NCBI GenBank assembly: GCA_044223665.1 | Contig: JBGALT010000010.1 | Coordinates: 31,786 to 95,785 of the forward strand | Source of the DNA: JBBSAT01 sp044223665 | GTDB taxonomy: Bacteria > Myxococcota_A > Polyangia > Polyangiales > Sandaracinaceae | Direction: 5' to 3' | Length of the DNA: 64,000 bases | Shown here: positions 34,931 to 43,913 of the stretch, piece by piece | How positions within the stretch are numbered: the stretch's first letter is position 1 | Layout: every line of letters starts with the position of its first letter | Notes under the pieces: model-generated | What the model was told of the DNA's origin: nothing | The model's database searches: none | Seen by the model: the letters and a program-made list of their open reading frames with translations, nothing else | Program-made: the position numbers and the translations under genes

Positions 34931-37105
34931 ATGGCGCACACGACTCGCTCCTCGCTCTCCTTCTTGCGGGCACTCTCGCGGGCCCTCCGCCTGGCGCTCC
35001 CCCTCGCCCTCCCGCTCGGCGCGCTCGCCGCCGGCTGCGGCGGCAGCAGCGTGCTCGGAACGCAGGTCTTCTCGCAGCGCTTCCCCGACGATCGCGTCGA
35101 TCACGTCGAGGCCGTCGTCGCGCGCTTGGGCGCCGTACCGCCCGAGCACGACCGCTCGATCGTGCTCTTGGCGGCGAACGAGCCCGATCGCCTGCTCGCC
35201 TACGATCTCGCGCGCGGCGAGACGCTCTGGGAGATCGAGGCCCACCTCGAGACCATCCCCTACGTGGCGGGCCACTACGTGGTCACGCAGGAGCCCGAGG
35301 GGATCATCGTGCGGGCGCTCGACGGCGGGCGCGAGACGGCGCGCATCCCGGACGACGAGATGGGCCTCATCGGCGCCGACGGCGACCGCGACTCCGGGGC
35401 CATCGCCCTCTCGACCGGCGGCGCCGTCGGTGCGCGCTCGGTGCTCGTGGGCCTCTCGCACGGCACGCCGAGCTTCCGCGCCTCGGTCGACCAGGCCGTC
35501 GGCGTCCCCGCGGTTCGCGGCGACATGATCTTCCAGCCGTGGGGCTCTCAGAACCTCTCGGTCGTGGAGGAAGACGGCGGCGAGATCGCGCGCGTGCGCG
35601 TGACGCGCGGGGTGCTCGGGCACGCATTCGTCGAGGGCCAGAGCATCTTCGTCGGTCAGCGCGGGCTCGGCCTCTTGAGCGCCGAGCTCGACTCGAGCTC
35701 CGACGTCCCCTGGCTGGAGATCGCCGACGTCGCCCGCCCGGGAAGCCCGCCGCTGATGCGCGACGCCTACACGCCGCCGCCCTCCCCCGGCAGCGCCACG
35801 CACCGCGTCCGGCTCGCGTTCGCGCCGCGCGTCGAGGGCAATGGCGTCGCGCTCGTCGACGACCTGGTCGTCCTCTCCTTCTACCGCCTCGTCTTCGGTC
35901 TGGGCGACCTCGGAGGCCGCGCCGTCTGGGCGCGCGAGATGCCGCACGACGTGATCGGCGTGACGGTGCGCGAGGCCGGGATCTTCGTCGCGGACGACCA
36001 AGGTCAGGTCTCGCTCCTCTCGCGCACCGACGGCCGCACGATCTGGAGCGCCGACGTCGGCGAGCCGGCCACGTACGCGGCGATCGATCCCGGGACGTTC
36101 GCGCCGAGCGGCGCTCCGCAGGGGGACGCGCTGCCGCTCCGCGATCAGCTGCTGGCCGTCTCGCAGAGCACCGACGCGCGTCTCGTTCCCGCGCGCGAGT
36201 TCGCCGTTCGCATGATGGCGGGCATGGACGATCCGCAGGTGACGACGAACCTCGTCGCGCTCTGCGACGACCGCAGCGCGCCCGCCTCGGTGCGCACGTC
36301 CGCGTGCACCGCGCTCGCCGGTCGTACGTCCGGGAGCGACGCCGTCGTGGACGCGCTCGGACGCCATCAGGCGTTCCTCGCCGGCACCACCGCACCGGCC
36401 GTCGGCCCGCTCGCGCAGGCCGCGCTCGCGATGCACGAGCAGCGCGCTGCGCCCCTGCTCGTGGCCCAGATGCGAGACCCCGAGACGCGCGCCGAGGACC
36501 TGCCCGCGCTCTTCGACGCGCTCGCGGGCCTGGGCGATGCGACGGTGCTCTCGCCGATCGAGGACTTCGTGCGCCTCTATCACGCCGAGCCCAGCGAGTC
36601 GGGCCTCGCGCCGGGCCTCACGCGCGCGGTCACCGCCTACGCGGCGCTCGCCGGACCGACGGCGCGCGACCTGTTCGGCGAGCTCGCGGCCGACCCGATG
36701 ACGATGCAGGAGCTCCGGGTCGCGGCGCAGCAAGCGCTGACGGCGATGGACGCGAGCGCGTCGAGCGCGTCGAGCGAGGGCCAGACGGGCGAGGCCAGCA
36801 CCGAGGGCGGCGCGATGACGTTCACCGAGGCCGACGATCCGAGGCCCCGCGAGCTGACCGCCACGATCGTGGGCCAGGTCCTCGACCCGGCGCGGAGCGA
36901 GCTGCGCGACTGCCTCGTCACGCCCGGGCGAGTGCATGGGCAGGCGCGCGTGGTGCTCGTGGTGGAGCCGACCGGCGCGCTCGCGATGGTCTCGGTCACG
37001 CCCGACGAGCTCGCGGCGTGCATCGAGCCGATCGTCCGCCGCTTCGAGCTGCCGGCCACCCAGGCCCGCAGCCGCCAGCGCGTCACCCACGTGATTCGGC
37101 GCTGA
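34931..37105 (+). CDS. BamB-like propeller lipoprotein with helical and AgmX-like domains
   Basis: Length 724 residues. The ATG at 34931 has GAGGAG 7 nt upstream. Lipobox AAGC. Residues of about 60-400 are PQQ/BamB-like propeller repeats (LLAYDLARGETLWEIEA, ISLLSRTDGRTIWSADVG-like blades). Residues of about 410-600 are helical and HEAT-like. The last 100 residues (VGQVLDPARSELRDCL, ARVVLVVEPTGALAMV, CIEPIVRRFELP) are AgmX/TonB-like. This modular lipoprotein could link the cell wall and outer membrane. It is in an operon with the HEAT protein. Confidence 0.72.
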   Translation: MAHTTRSSLSFLRALSRALRLALPLALPLGALAAGCGGSSVLGTQVFSQRFPDDRVDHVEAVVARLGAVPPEHDRSIVLLAANEPDRLLAYDLARGETLWEIEAHLETIPYVAGHYVVTQEPEGIIVRALDGGRETARIPDDEMGLIGADGDRDSGAIALSTGGAVGARSVLVGLSHGTPSFRASVDQAVGVPAVRGDMIFQPWGSQNLSVVEEDGGEIARVRVTRGVLGHAFVEGQSIFVGQRGLGLLSAELDSSSDVPWLEIADVARPGSPPLMRDAYTPPPSPGSATHRVRLAFAPRVEGNGVALVDDLVVLSFYRLVFGLGDLGGRAVWAREMPHDVIGVTVREAGIFVADDQGQVSLLSRTDGRTIWSADVGEPATYAAIDPGTFAPSGAPQGDALPLRDQLLAVSQSTDARLVPAREFAVRMMAGMDDPQVTTNLVALCDDRSAPASVRTSACTALAGRTSGSDAVVDALGRHQAFLAGTTAPAVGPLAQAALAMHEQRAAPLLVAQMRDPETRAEDLPALFDALAGLGDATVLSPIEDFVRLYHAEPSESGLAPGLTRAVTAYAALAGPTARDLFGELAADPMTMQELRVAAQQALTAMDASASSASSEGQTGEASTEGGAMTFTEADDPRPRELTATIVGQVLDPARSELRDCLVTPGRVHGQARVVLVVEPTGALAMVSVTPDELAACIEPIVRRFELPATQARSRQRVTHVIRR

Positions 37106-37121
37106 CCCGGCGGGCGCGGAA

Positions 37122-37841
37122 GTGCGACGCATCCCGGCGCTGCGGCGCTCGCTCCGCGTGGCGGACGCCTCGCTCGCGGCGCCAGGCGTGCGGCGCCTGG
37201 TGCTCGAGACGGTCGACGGCGCTCCCTACGACTGTCTCCCCGGCCAGTGGCTGAAGCTCAGCCTGCCGGGCGGGATCGCGCGCGACTACTCGATCGCCAG
37301 CGCGCCGGGCGCGAGCGGCGGCGCGCGCGTCGAGCTGCTCGTCACGCGCGTCGAGGGCGGCCCCGGCTCCGAGGCACTGCACGCGATGCCGGTCGGCACG
37401 GTGGTCGATTCGCTCGGCCCGAGCGGCCTGTTCGTGCGCGAGGACGAGGCCGCCTCGCTGCCTTCGCTCTTCGTGGGCACTGGCTCGGGCGTGGCGCCGC
37501 TCCGCGCGATGCTCGGCGCGATGCCCGAGGCGAGCGCCCCGGCCACCCTGCTCTTCGGCTGCCGCACGTCGGCCGACGTGATGTTCGATGCCGAGTGGCG
37601 GGCCCGCGCCGCGCGCGACGCGACGTTCCGCTTCGAGCCCACGCTCTCGCGCGCGGACGCGCGCTGGAGCGGCCGCCGCGGCTACGTGCAGGCGCACCTC
37701 GCCGAGATGCTGGCGGCGATGCCGAGCACGACCCACGTCTACGTGTGCGGCCTGACCAAGATGATCACCGAGGTGCGCCGCGTCCTGAAGGACGAGCTCG
37801 GCGTCGACCGACGCCGCGTGCACTCCGAGCGCTACGACTGA
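37122..37841 (+). CDS. Ferredoxin-NADP reductase-like flavoprotein
   Basis: Length 239 residues, GTG start. The FAD domain has PGQWLKLSLP and the flavin motif RDYSIAS (RxYS). The NAD(P) domain has FVGTGSGVAPLRAML, LLFGCRT and the C-terminal VYVCGLTKMI. There is no 2Fe-2S motif, so it is a stand-alone reductase of the FNR superfamily. It starts 16 bp after the BamB-like gene and overlaps the convergent phosphatase gene by 10 bp. Its electron partner is unknown. Confidence 0.8.
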   Translation: MRRIPALRRSLRVADASLAAPGVRRLVLETVDGAPYDCLPGQWLKLSLPGGIARDYSIASAPGASGGARVELLVTRVEGGPGSEALHAMPVGTVVDSLGPSGLFVREDEAASLPSLFVGTGSGVAPLRAMLGAMPEASAPATLLFGCRTSADVMFDAEWRARAARDATFRFEPTLSRADARWSGRRGYVQAHLAEMLAAMPSTTHVYVCGLTKMITEVRRVLKDELGVDRRRVHSERYD

Positions 37842-38668
37842 CCGCTGGGGAAACGAGCCCCTCGGCGCGCCGCGCTCTCCTGGCCGCCGAGCAGCAGGAC
37901 GAGCTCGTCGTGCACGAGACCGTTCGATGCGAGCCCGCTCCCTCCCGCGATCGTCTCTGCGCCGGCGAGGCTGGTCAGCCGCCCGCCGGCCTCGCGCACG
38001 AGCACGGCCGGGGCGCAGAGGTCCCACGGCTTGACGCCGGGATCGATCATCGCATCGACACGCCCGCGCAGGAGCTGGCGGTAGCCGTCGAAGTCGGAGA
38101 GCCCGCGGCAGCTCGTGGCGGCCGCGAGCACCGGCAAGAGCGCGCCGAGGTCGTTCTCGGTGAACTGCGCGACGACGCCGTGGGTGACGGTCGCGTCGGA
38201 TAGCCGTGCGACGCGCGAGACGCGGCAGGGTCGCCCTCCGTCGTAGGCGCCGCCGCCGATCACGCCCACGAAGAGATCCCGCGCCGCGGGCAGGTACGCG
38301 ATCCCGACGACGGGCAGCCCGTCTGCCTCCAGCCCCAAGAGCACGCTCCAGGTATCGAGCCCACGCACGAAGGCGCGCGTTCCGTCGATCGGGTCGAGCA
38401 CGAAGCGGAGCGCCGATCCGGCGCCGCTCTCGCCGGTCTCTTCGCCGAGAAAGCCGGCACCGGGGTGAGCCTGCGCGAGGTAGGCCCGTAGCCGATCCTC
38501 GATCTGCTTGTCGGCGAGCGTGACCGGCGTGCGGTCGGGCTTGGTCTCCACGTGCGCCTGGCCGCGCTCGAACATGCGCCGCGCCTCGTCGCCGGCCTCG
38601 ACCACGACGTCGATCAGCGCGTCGAGCGCTCGCCGTCCTCCGATGCGATCGAGATCGAATGCGCGCAT
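37832..38668 (-). CDS. Inositol monophosphatase-family phosphatase (HisN-like)
   Basis: Length 278 residues, ATG start. Metal motifs of the family: FLGEETGE (first Glu), VLDPIDGTRAFVRG (DPxDGT) and VKPWDLCAP (WD near the C-terminus). RAFVRGLDTWSVLLGL is the form seen in histidinol-phosphatases of this fold. It may serve histidine synthesis or hydrolyse another small phosphate ester; context does not decide. Confidence 0.82.
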   Translation of the reverse strand: MRAFDLDRIGGRRALDALIDVVVEAGDEARRMFERGQAHVETKPDRTPVTLADKQIEDRLRAYLAQAHPGAGFLGEETGESGAGSALRFVLDPIDGTRAFVRGLDTWSVLLGLEADGLPVVGIAYLPAARDLFVGVIGGGAYDGGRPCRVSRVARLSDATVTHGVVAQFTENDLGALLPVLAAATSCRGLSDFDGYRQLLRGRVDAMIDPGVKPWDLCAPAVLVREAGGRLTSLAGAETIAGGSGLASNGLVHDELVLLLGGQESAARRGARFPSGQS

Positions 38669-38739
38669 GACGCGCCGAGCATCCCTCGCCGGACGCGGTC
38701 ACGTCCAGCCGGCGCGTGCGGCCGACGCGCGCGAGAGCG

Positions 38740-40299
38740 TCAACGTGAGCGGACGGTGAACGCGTGGCTCGCCACGGTCTCGCTCGTCGTGATCGACAAG
38801 CGGTGGCGCTCCGCGTCGAAGGACTGCGTCCAGCTGCCTTCCGGATCGGTGCTCGTCACCACGAAGCCGGCGGGGAAGAAGCGCTCGCTGGGGACGAAGA
38901 TCTCGGTCGGCCCCGTCACGCCGGCGCGCGTGTCGAAGGTGAGCGTGAAGACGTGCGCGTGTCGATCCCACGACCAGCCGGTCGGCGTGCCGGCGACGCG
39001 CTGCGGATACACGCGCACGAGCTGATCGATGTTCGACTGCTCCGTCATCGTCACCGGATCCCAGAAGCCCCAGGTGCCCGGGCTGTAGGCCCAGTACGCC
39101 CACGAGAGCTGCTGTCGGTCGGCCATCTCGAGGACGTCGTCCAGGTACTGCTCGGCCCCCGGAAACGTCCGGTCCATGCCGAACTCGCCCAGCAGGATGG
39201 GGTAGTTGTGGGCTCGGCTCTCCTCGATGCGCGCCGCCTCCCACCGCGCGACGGTCCGATCGGTCGGCCGATACTGGCTCGCCGCCTCGTAGGCGATCGA
39301 GTACAGGTGCGGCGCGTACACGATGCGTGGCTCGCCGGGACGCGGGTCGACGAGCGGCGGGAAGTACTGCACCGCGCCGCTGCCCGCGGCGCCGAACCGC
39401 GGCTCGAAGAAGATCCAGTGATCCTCGTCCACCGCACGGATGCGCTCGATCATCCGCTGGTAGAAGGGAATCAGGCGCGTCTGATCGAAGATCGAGGTCG
39501 GCGAGCTCGGCCCCGGTGAGACGCCTCGCTGGATCTCGTTGACGTCGATCGCCGAGCCGCCCGAGGGCTCGTTGAAGACGTCGAAGCCCAGGAGCGCGGG
39601 ATGATCGTGGAAGCGCGTCGCGAGCGCGACCAGCACGTCTCCGAAGTGATCCTGCAGATCGCGGTCGGCGGCGTCGTAGGCCCAGAAGTGATCGAACGCG
39701 TTCTGGACGGCGGGCTGCCAGTAGTTGAGCGACCAGATCGACTGGAGCGTGAACGCGGCGCCGTCGTCACGGATCGCCCAGCTCGGGGCGCCGTCGCAGC
39801 AGAAGCGCCGCGCGTAGACGTCCTGGTGCATGTCGAGCATGACGAGCATCCCGTGGGCCGCGGCCCAGTCGAGACGGGTCTGGATGCGATCGAGGTAGGC
39901 GTCGTCGATGTGGCCAGGCGTCGGCTCGGCCGCCTCCCAGAACACGAGATAGCGATCGAAGTCGAAGCCCCACTCGTCGGTGAGGCGCTGCACGTCGGCC
40001 TCGTCGAACGAAGGCGAGTACTCCGGGTCGTCTTTCGCGGTCCCGTCGTTGATGCCGTGGAGGATCAGGGCGCGGCCCTGATCGTCGGTGATGAACTGGC
40101 GAGGCGGTGGTGGCCCGGCGTCGGTCCCGCCGTCACGCCCGGCATCGAGACCGGCGTCGAGCCGGGGCCCCGCGTCGACCTCGTCGCTCGCATCGGTCCC
40201 GGCGTCGATCGCCGGGGGCGGCTCCCCGCCGCCGCATCCGACGAGGAAGGCCAGGGGCAAGGCGATCGCGATGGACGCTTCGAGACCGGGCCAGCGCAT
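38740..40299 (-). CDS. GH5 endoglycoceramidase-like lipoprotein
   Basis: Length 519 residues, ATG start. Lipobox FLVGC and an Asp/Ala/Gly linker to about residue 65. The GH5 barrel has LDMHQDVYARRF (about 152), the hallmark of endoglycoceramidase-like enzymes, acid/base Glu in FDVFNEPSGG (about 238) and nucleophile Glu in LLGEFGMD (about 367). A small C-terminal beta domain starts near residue 430. Such enzymes release glycans from glycolipids or related sphingolipid glycosides, which would suit a predatory or sphingolipid-producing myxobacterium. The divergent TetR gene shares the promoter region. Confidence 0.8.
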   Translation of the reverse strand: MRWPGLEASIAIALPLAFLVGCGGGEPPPAIDAGTDASDEVDAGPRLDAGLDAGRDGGTDAGPPPPRQFITDDQGRALILHGINDGTAKDDPEYSPSFDEADVQRLTDEWGFDFDRYLVFWEAAEPTPGHIDDAYLDRIQTRLDWAAAHGMLVMLDMHQDVYARRFCCDGAPSWAIRDDGAAFTLQSIWSLNYWQPAVQNAFDHFWAYDAADRDLQDHFGDVLVALATRFHDHPALLGFDVFNEPSGGSAIDVNEIQRGVSPGPSSPTSIFDQTRLIPFYQRMIERIRAVDEDHWIFFEPRFGAAGSGAVQYFPPLVDPRPGEPRIVYAPHLYSIAYEAASQYRPTDRTVARWEAARIEESRAHNYPILLGEFGMDRTFPGAEQYLDDVLEMADRQQLSWAYWAYSPGTWGFWDPVTMTEQSNIDQLVRVYPQRVAGTPTGWSWDRHAHVFTLTFDTRAGVTGPTEIFVPSERFFPAGFVVTSTDPEGSWTQSFDAERHRLSITTSETVASHAFTVRSR

Positions 40300-40382
40300 C
40301 GTCCAAGACTACGCGAAGCAGGCGGGGACGGCGCGTCCCGCCGCCCCACGTCGGACGCCCTTGCGGGGGACCGGCCCGTCAT

Positions 40383-40398
40383 GTGAGCCTTTGCTCAC
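40383..40398. promoter_or_regulatory. Palindromic operator between the GH5 and TetR genes
   Basis: GTGAGC-CTTT-GCTCAC is a perfect 6-bp inverted repeat with a 4-nt spacer in the 123-bp gap between divergent genes, 24 nt before the TetR start. Such palindromes next to a tetR-family gene are usual autoregulatory operators, so it may control both genes. Confidence 0.6.
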
Positions 40399-40422
40399 GT
40401 TCGCAGCCGTACCGGGAGGACG

Positions 40423-41067
40423 ATGACCGCCGAGCCCCGCACCGTTGCACGCAAGAAGCCCCGTCAGAGCCGTGCCCAGGTCACGGTCGACGCGATCCTC
40501 GAGGCCACGGCGCACATCCTCGTGCGCGATGGGTACGAGGGTCTGTCGACCAACCGCGTCGCCGAGCGCGCCGGCGTCAGCATCGGCTCGCTCTACCAGT
40601 ACTTCCCCGGCAAGGAGTCGCTCGTCGGCGAGCTGCTCGATCGCTACAGCGACGAGATCCACAACATGGTGGTCTCGATGATCGCCGAGCTCGGGAACAC
40701 GTCGCCCGTCGAGTGCACGCGCATCCTGGTCACGGCGATGATCGACGTGAAGCTCCGCAGCCCCCGCCTCGCGAAGGTGCTGCGCGAGCAGATCCCGCGC
40801 GTCGGGCGCATGAAGCGCTACGAGGAGGAGCTGACGACGATCGTGAAGCTCGTCGCGGCCTATCTCGACGCCCACGCGGACGAGGTACGGGTGGAAGACC
40901 GCGAGCTGGCCGCGTTCATCGTCGTGCACGTGGTCGACGAGCTCACCCACGCGCTCATCACCCGGCGCGCCAAGGCCGACCGCGACGCCGCGATCGAAGA
41001 GGTCACCGACGTCGCCCTGCGGTATCTGCTCGTCCAGGCGCCCGACCGGAAGAAGCGCCGCAGCTGA
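40423..41067 (+). CDS. TetR-family transcriptional regulator
   Basis: Length 214 residues. The ATG at 40423 has GGGAGGA upstream. The N-terminal HTH is typical: AILEATAHILVRDGYEGLST, then RVAERAGVSIGSLYQYFPGKESL. The C-terminal ligand domain (about 70-200) is helical and matches the common AcrR/TetR C-terminal layout. It probably represses itself and the divergent GH5 gene through the palindrome at 40383-40398. The ligand is unknown. Confidence 0.88.
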   Translation: MTAEPRTVARKKPRQSRAQVTVDAILEATAHILVRDGYEGLSTNRVAERAGVSIGSLYQYFPGKESLVGELLDRYSDEIHNMVVSMIAELGNTSPVECTRILVTAMIDVKLRSPRLAKVLREQIPRVGRMKRYEEELTTIVKLVAAYLDAHADEVRVEDRELAAFIVVHVVDELTHALITRRAKADRDAAIEEVTDVALRYLLVQAPDRKKRRS

Positions 41068-41086
41068 GCACCTCGCCGGCCCGCGT

Positions 41087-43240
41087 TCAGAACGGAAGGA
41101 CGACGTCGACCGGTGCGGAGCTCGAGGCGCCGCCGGTCCCGAGGCTGTTGAGGCTGTTGTCGCCGACGCACTGGAGGGTGCCCGTGCCGGCACGAACGCC
41201 GCAGATCATGCGCCAGCCGAACGACGTCAGCTGTGCGAAGTGCACGCCGGGTGCGGTGATCGACGTGGTCGTGATCGCCGGGATCGCCTGTCCTGCACAA
41301 CGGAACGACCCGCTGCCCGCCGAGTCGGAGCCGCCGAACGTCGTGCTCGACGAGGACGATGCGCCACCGAGGACCTCGAAGGCCGCGTAGTCGAATACCA
41401 CGGTCGGCACCGCGAGGGCTCGACTCGCGCCGCTCGCGGCATCGGGGACGTTCACTCCCCAGCAACGCCACTCCGCGCCGACGCGCGCGCAGAACCCGTT
41501 ACCGACCGCTTCGAGCGCGGTGACGCCGGTGAGGCCCATGTCCTCCACCAGCGCCGCGCCGCCACCGCCCCAACAGGTCACCTGCCCCACGGCGCGTCGC
41601 GCGCAGAAGCGCACCTGGCTCCAGTCCGACGCTTCGATCTCGACGGCGTCGGCGAGCCCCGGAACGGCCACCGGGCTCTGCGAGTCGGCGGACGGGACGA
41701 CACCGTACGAGGCATCCCCCCAGCAGCTGACCGCACCGGTCGCGTGCCGAACGCAGAAGTTGTACCAGTTGCCGACGATCTCCCGAGCATCCGAGATGCC
41801 TACCGCAGCCGTCGGGGGCCGCAGACCGCTGCTGCCGATGGCCGCTGGCCCGAGCAGCTCGTGGGTGTCGGTTCCCCAGCACACGACCGTGCCGTTCGCG
41901 AGCACGGCGCACGCGGCCGTGTTCGCCACGGCGACCGTCACCGCGCCCACCGCCCCGGTGACCTCGACGGCCGTCACGGGCGTACCGGCGACACCCAGCT
42001 GGCCGGAGCCGTTCTCGCCCCAGCAGACGACGCGGCCGGAGACGACGGCGCACGAGCTCGCGTTGTAGCTCGCGATCGTTCGCGGGCTGAAGTCGGTGGC
42101 GGTTCCGCCGTCGGGCGCGCCCGCATCGCTCGGTCCGGCGTCGCTCGGTCCGGCGTCGCTCGGTCCGGCATCGCGCGGGCCGGCGTCGCGCGCTCCCGCG
42201 TCGTCCGGCACTCCTGCGTCCATCTCCGGCACGTCGGAGCACGACTCGTCGGTGCGCGAGTCGCAGTCGTTGTCGCGCCCGTCGCAGCGCTCCGGGGCGC
42301 CGGGGCGCGTCGAAGGATCGCGGTCGTCGCAGTCGACGCCCGCTCCGCCGGGACATCCCGAGTCGGTGACGCCGTCGAGATCGTCGTCCTCGTAGTCGTT
42401 GAGGCCGATGCGGAAGTCCGGCTGGCCGTTGCAGTCGTCGTCGATACCGTTGCAGAGCTCGGACGCGCGCGGGCTGCGCGCCAGGTCGCCGTCGTCGCAG
42501 TCCGTGGCGAGGATCGAGTAGCCCGTCGGCCGTGACGAAGCGACGACGGAGCCGCTGTCGGCGTCGCCGAAGCCGTCCGTGTCGAGGTCCCGGTACCACG
42601 TGACTGGCGTCGCCGACTCGTCGACGTTCCCGTCGCAGTCGTTGTCGATCGTGTCCGTGACCTCGGGCTGCGCGCCGTGCGAGAGAGGCTCGGCGTCGTT
42701 GCAGTCGTCCATCGTCGAGCTGAACCCGCCGGCTCCCGCACACGCTTGGAGCGGCTGGCCCGGATCACCGTGCAGATCGCGATCGACGTCACGGAACCCG
42801 CTCACCAGCACTTCTTCGTCGACGTTCCCGTCGCAGTCGTTGTCGCGCCCGTCGCACGCCTCGCTGGCGATCGGGCTGGTGTTGCGCCGCGCGTCGTCGC
42901 AGTCCTCGCCACAGACGGCCGAAGGTCCCGTTCCGTTGCAGCAGCCGGAGTCGACGAAGCCATCGCGGTCGACGTCCTTCACACCGATGCTCGATGGATC
43001 GCAGTCCTCGTCGTGACCCTCGTAGTCACACACCTCGGCGTTCCCCGGGAAGCGATCGGCGTCGGCGTCGTCGCAGTCGTCGCCGCCACAGCCGGCCGCC
43101 ATGTGGCCGTCGCCGTCGGCATCGAGGCAGCTCGATTCGCAGTGGTCGGTAGCCTCGCCGCCCCCCAACCGATGCGAAGCCCCATTTTCGACGACCCTCG
43201 TTGACGCCCGCCGATGCGGCGAGGCAAGGCGTGAGACCAC
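41087..43240 (-). CDS. MopE-motif and RCC1-repeat protein, unusual N-terminus
   Basis: About 717 residues from a GTG at 43240 (GGAGCAA upstream). The start is uncertain and a GTG at 43309 is also in frame. Residues of about 40-320 hold six Cys/Asp modules (CDDxD...CDGxDNDCDGxVDE) like the putative metal-binding MopE motif. An Asp/Ala/Gly linker with repeated PSDAG follows. The rest is an RCC1-like propeller (VVCWGENGSGQLGV, VSCWGDASYG, VTCWGGGG). Such proteins are normally secreted, but no signal peptide or lipobox is found in this frame or the other two. The 5' end may therefore be lost or miscalled. Confidence 0.7.
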   Translation of the reverse strand: MVSRLASPHRRASTRVVENGASHRLGGGEATDHCESSCLDADGDGHMAAGCGGDDCDDADADRFPGNAEVCDYEGHDEDCDPSSIGVKDVDRDGFVDSGCCNGTGPSAVCGEDCDDARRNTSPIASEACDGRDNDCDGNVDEEVLVSGFRDVDRDLHGDPGQPLQACAGAGGFSSTMDDCNDAEPLSHGAQPEVTDTIDNDCDGNVDESATPVTWYRDLDTDGFGDADSGSVVASSRPTGYSILATDCDDGDLARSPRASELCNGIDDDCNGQPDFRIGLNDYEDDDLDGVTDSGCPGGAGVDCDDRDPSTRPGAPERCDGRDNDCDSRTDESCSDVPEMDAGVPDDAGARDAGPRDAGPSDAGPSDAGPSDAGAPDGGTATDFSPRTIASYNASSCAVVSGRVVCWGENGSGQLGVAGTPVTAVEVTGAVGAVTVAVANTAACAVLANGTVVCWGTDTHELLGPAAIGSSGLRPPTAAVGISDAREIVGNWYNFCVRHATGAVSCWGDASYGVVPSADSQSPVAVPGLADAVEIEASDWSQVRFCARRAVGQVTCWGGGGAALVEDMGLTGVTALEAVGNGFCARVGAEWRCWGVNVPDAASGASRALAVPTVVFDYAAFEVLGGASSSSSTTFGGSDSAGSGSFRCAGQAIPAITTTSITAPGVHFAQLTSFGWRMICGVRAGTGTLQCVGDNSLNSLGTGGASSSAPVDVVLPF

Positions 43241-43359
43241 TTGCTCCGATCGCGCCGGCCCACGGACGCGATCCTCGATGCGAGAAGCGCCGCTTCTTGG
43301 CACGGACACGCGGGCGATCGCAAGGCGCGGCGATCGGCTCGCGGCGTGCGCGACGCGCG

Positions 43360-43782
43360 TCAGGGATGCGACGCGGGGCCCCGGCGGACCTGGTAGTACG
43401 TGTTGTCGACGCGGCCGGTGCGATCGAAGCCGACGACGAGCGTGGGCCCGGCCGGCAGGGTCGGGTCGCCAGGGGCGTGGCCGACCTCGTACGTCCAGTC
43501 GGAGCCACGGAAGCCGTGCGACGCGCAGACGTCGCGCGTCCCGCAGTCCTGCCCGCGGCCGAGCGCCTGCTCGACCTCCGACTCGAACATCCCCTCGAGC
43601 ACGCCGCTCTGGACGATGTCCTCGACGAGCTGGTTGTGGTCCTCGAGCGTGGCGGTGTCGGTGACCTCGCCGTCGATGGCGGTTCGCAGCCGCGGCAGCG
43701 TCGTCTGGCGATCCATCGTGTGCGGGCAGCCGGCGAGCGCGAGCCCGGAGAAGCAGAGCGAGAGTGCGGCGAGGCGGTTCAT
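43360..43782 (-). CDS. Small lipoprotein, possibly BamE/SmpA-like
   Basis: Length 140 residues, ATG at 43782. Signal with lipobox LAGC. A helical region of about 50 residues (DHNQLVEDIVQSGVLEGM) is followed by a beta-rich end (GSDWTYEVGHAPGD, GPTLVVGFDRTGRVDNTYYQV). The latter resembles the beta sheet of BamE/SmpA domains, a weak likeness. The two Cys in DCGTRDVC may pair. The function is unknown. Confidence 0.6.
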   Translation of the reverse strand: MNRLAALSLCFSGLALAGCPHTMDRQTTLPRLRTAIDGEVTDTATLEDHNQLVEDIVQSGVLEGMFESEVEQALGRGQDCGTRDVCASHGFRGSDWTYEVGHAPGDPTLPAGPTLVVGFDRTGRVDNTYYQVRRGPASHP

Positions 43783-43913
43783 GACCCGCACGCTATCACG
43801 CCCCCTCCGCCGCCAAGCACGACACGCCTGCGCTCCGCGCCGCGCCTCACCCGCATGGGAGCGATGGGAGCGGGCTCTGCTCGCGCCCGTACGGGGCCGG
43901 GGGGGCGAGCCGA

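Noticed and set aside
43283..43297. Hairpin AGAAGC-GCC-GCTTCT as a terminator for the small lipoprotein gene
   Set aside because: Only a 6-bp stem, with no T-run on either strand; not strong enough to list as a feature.
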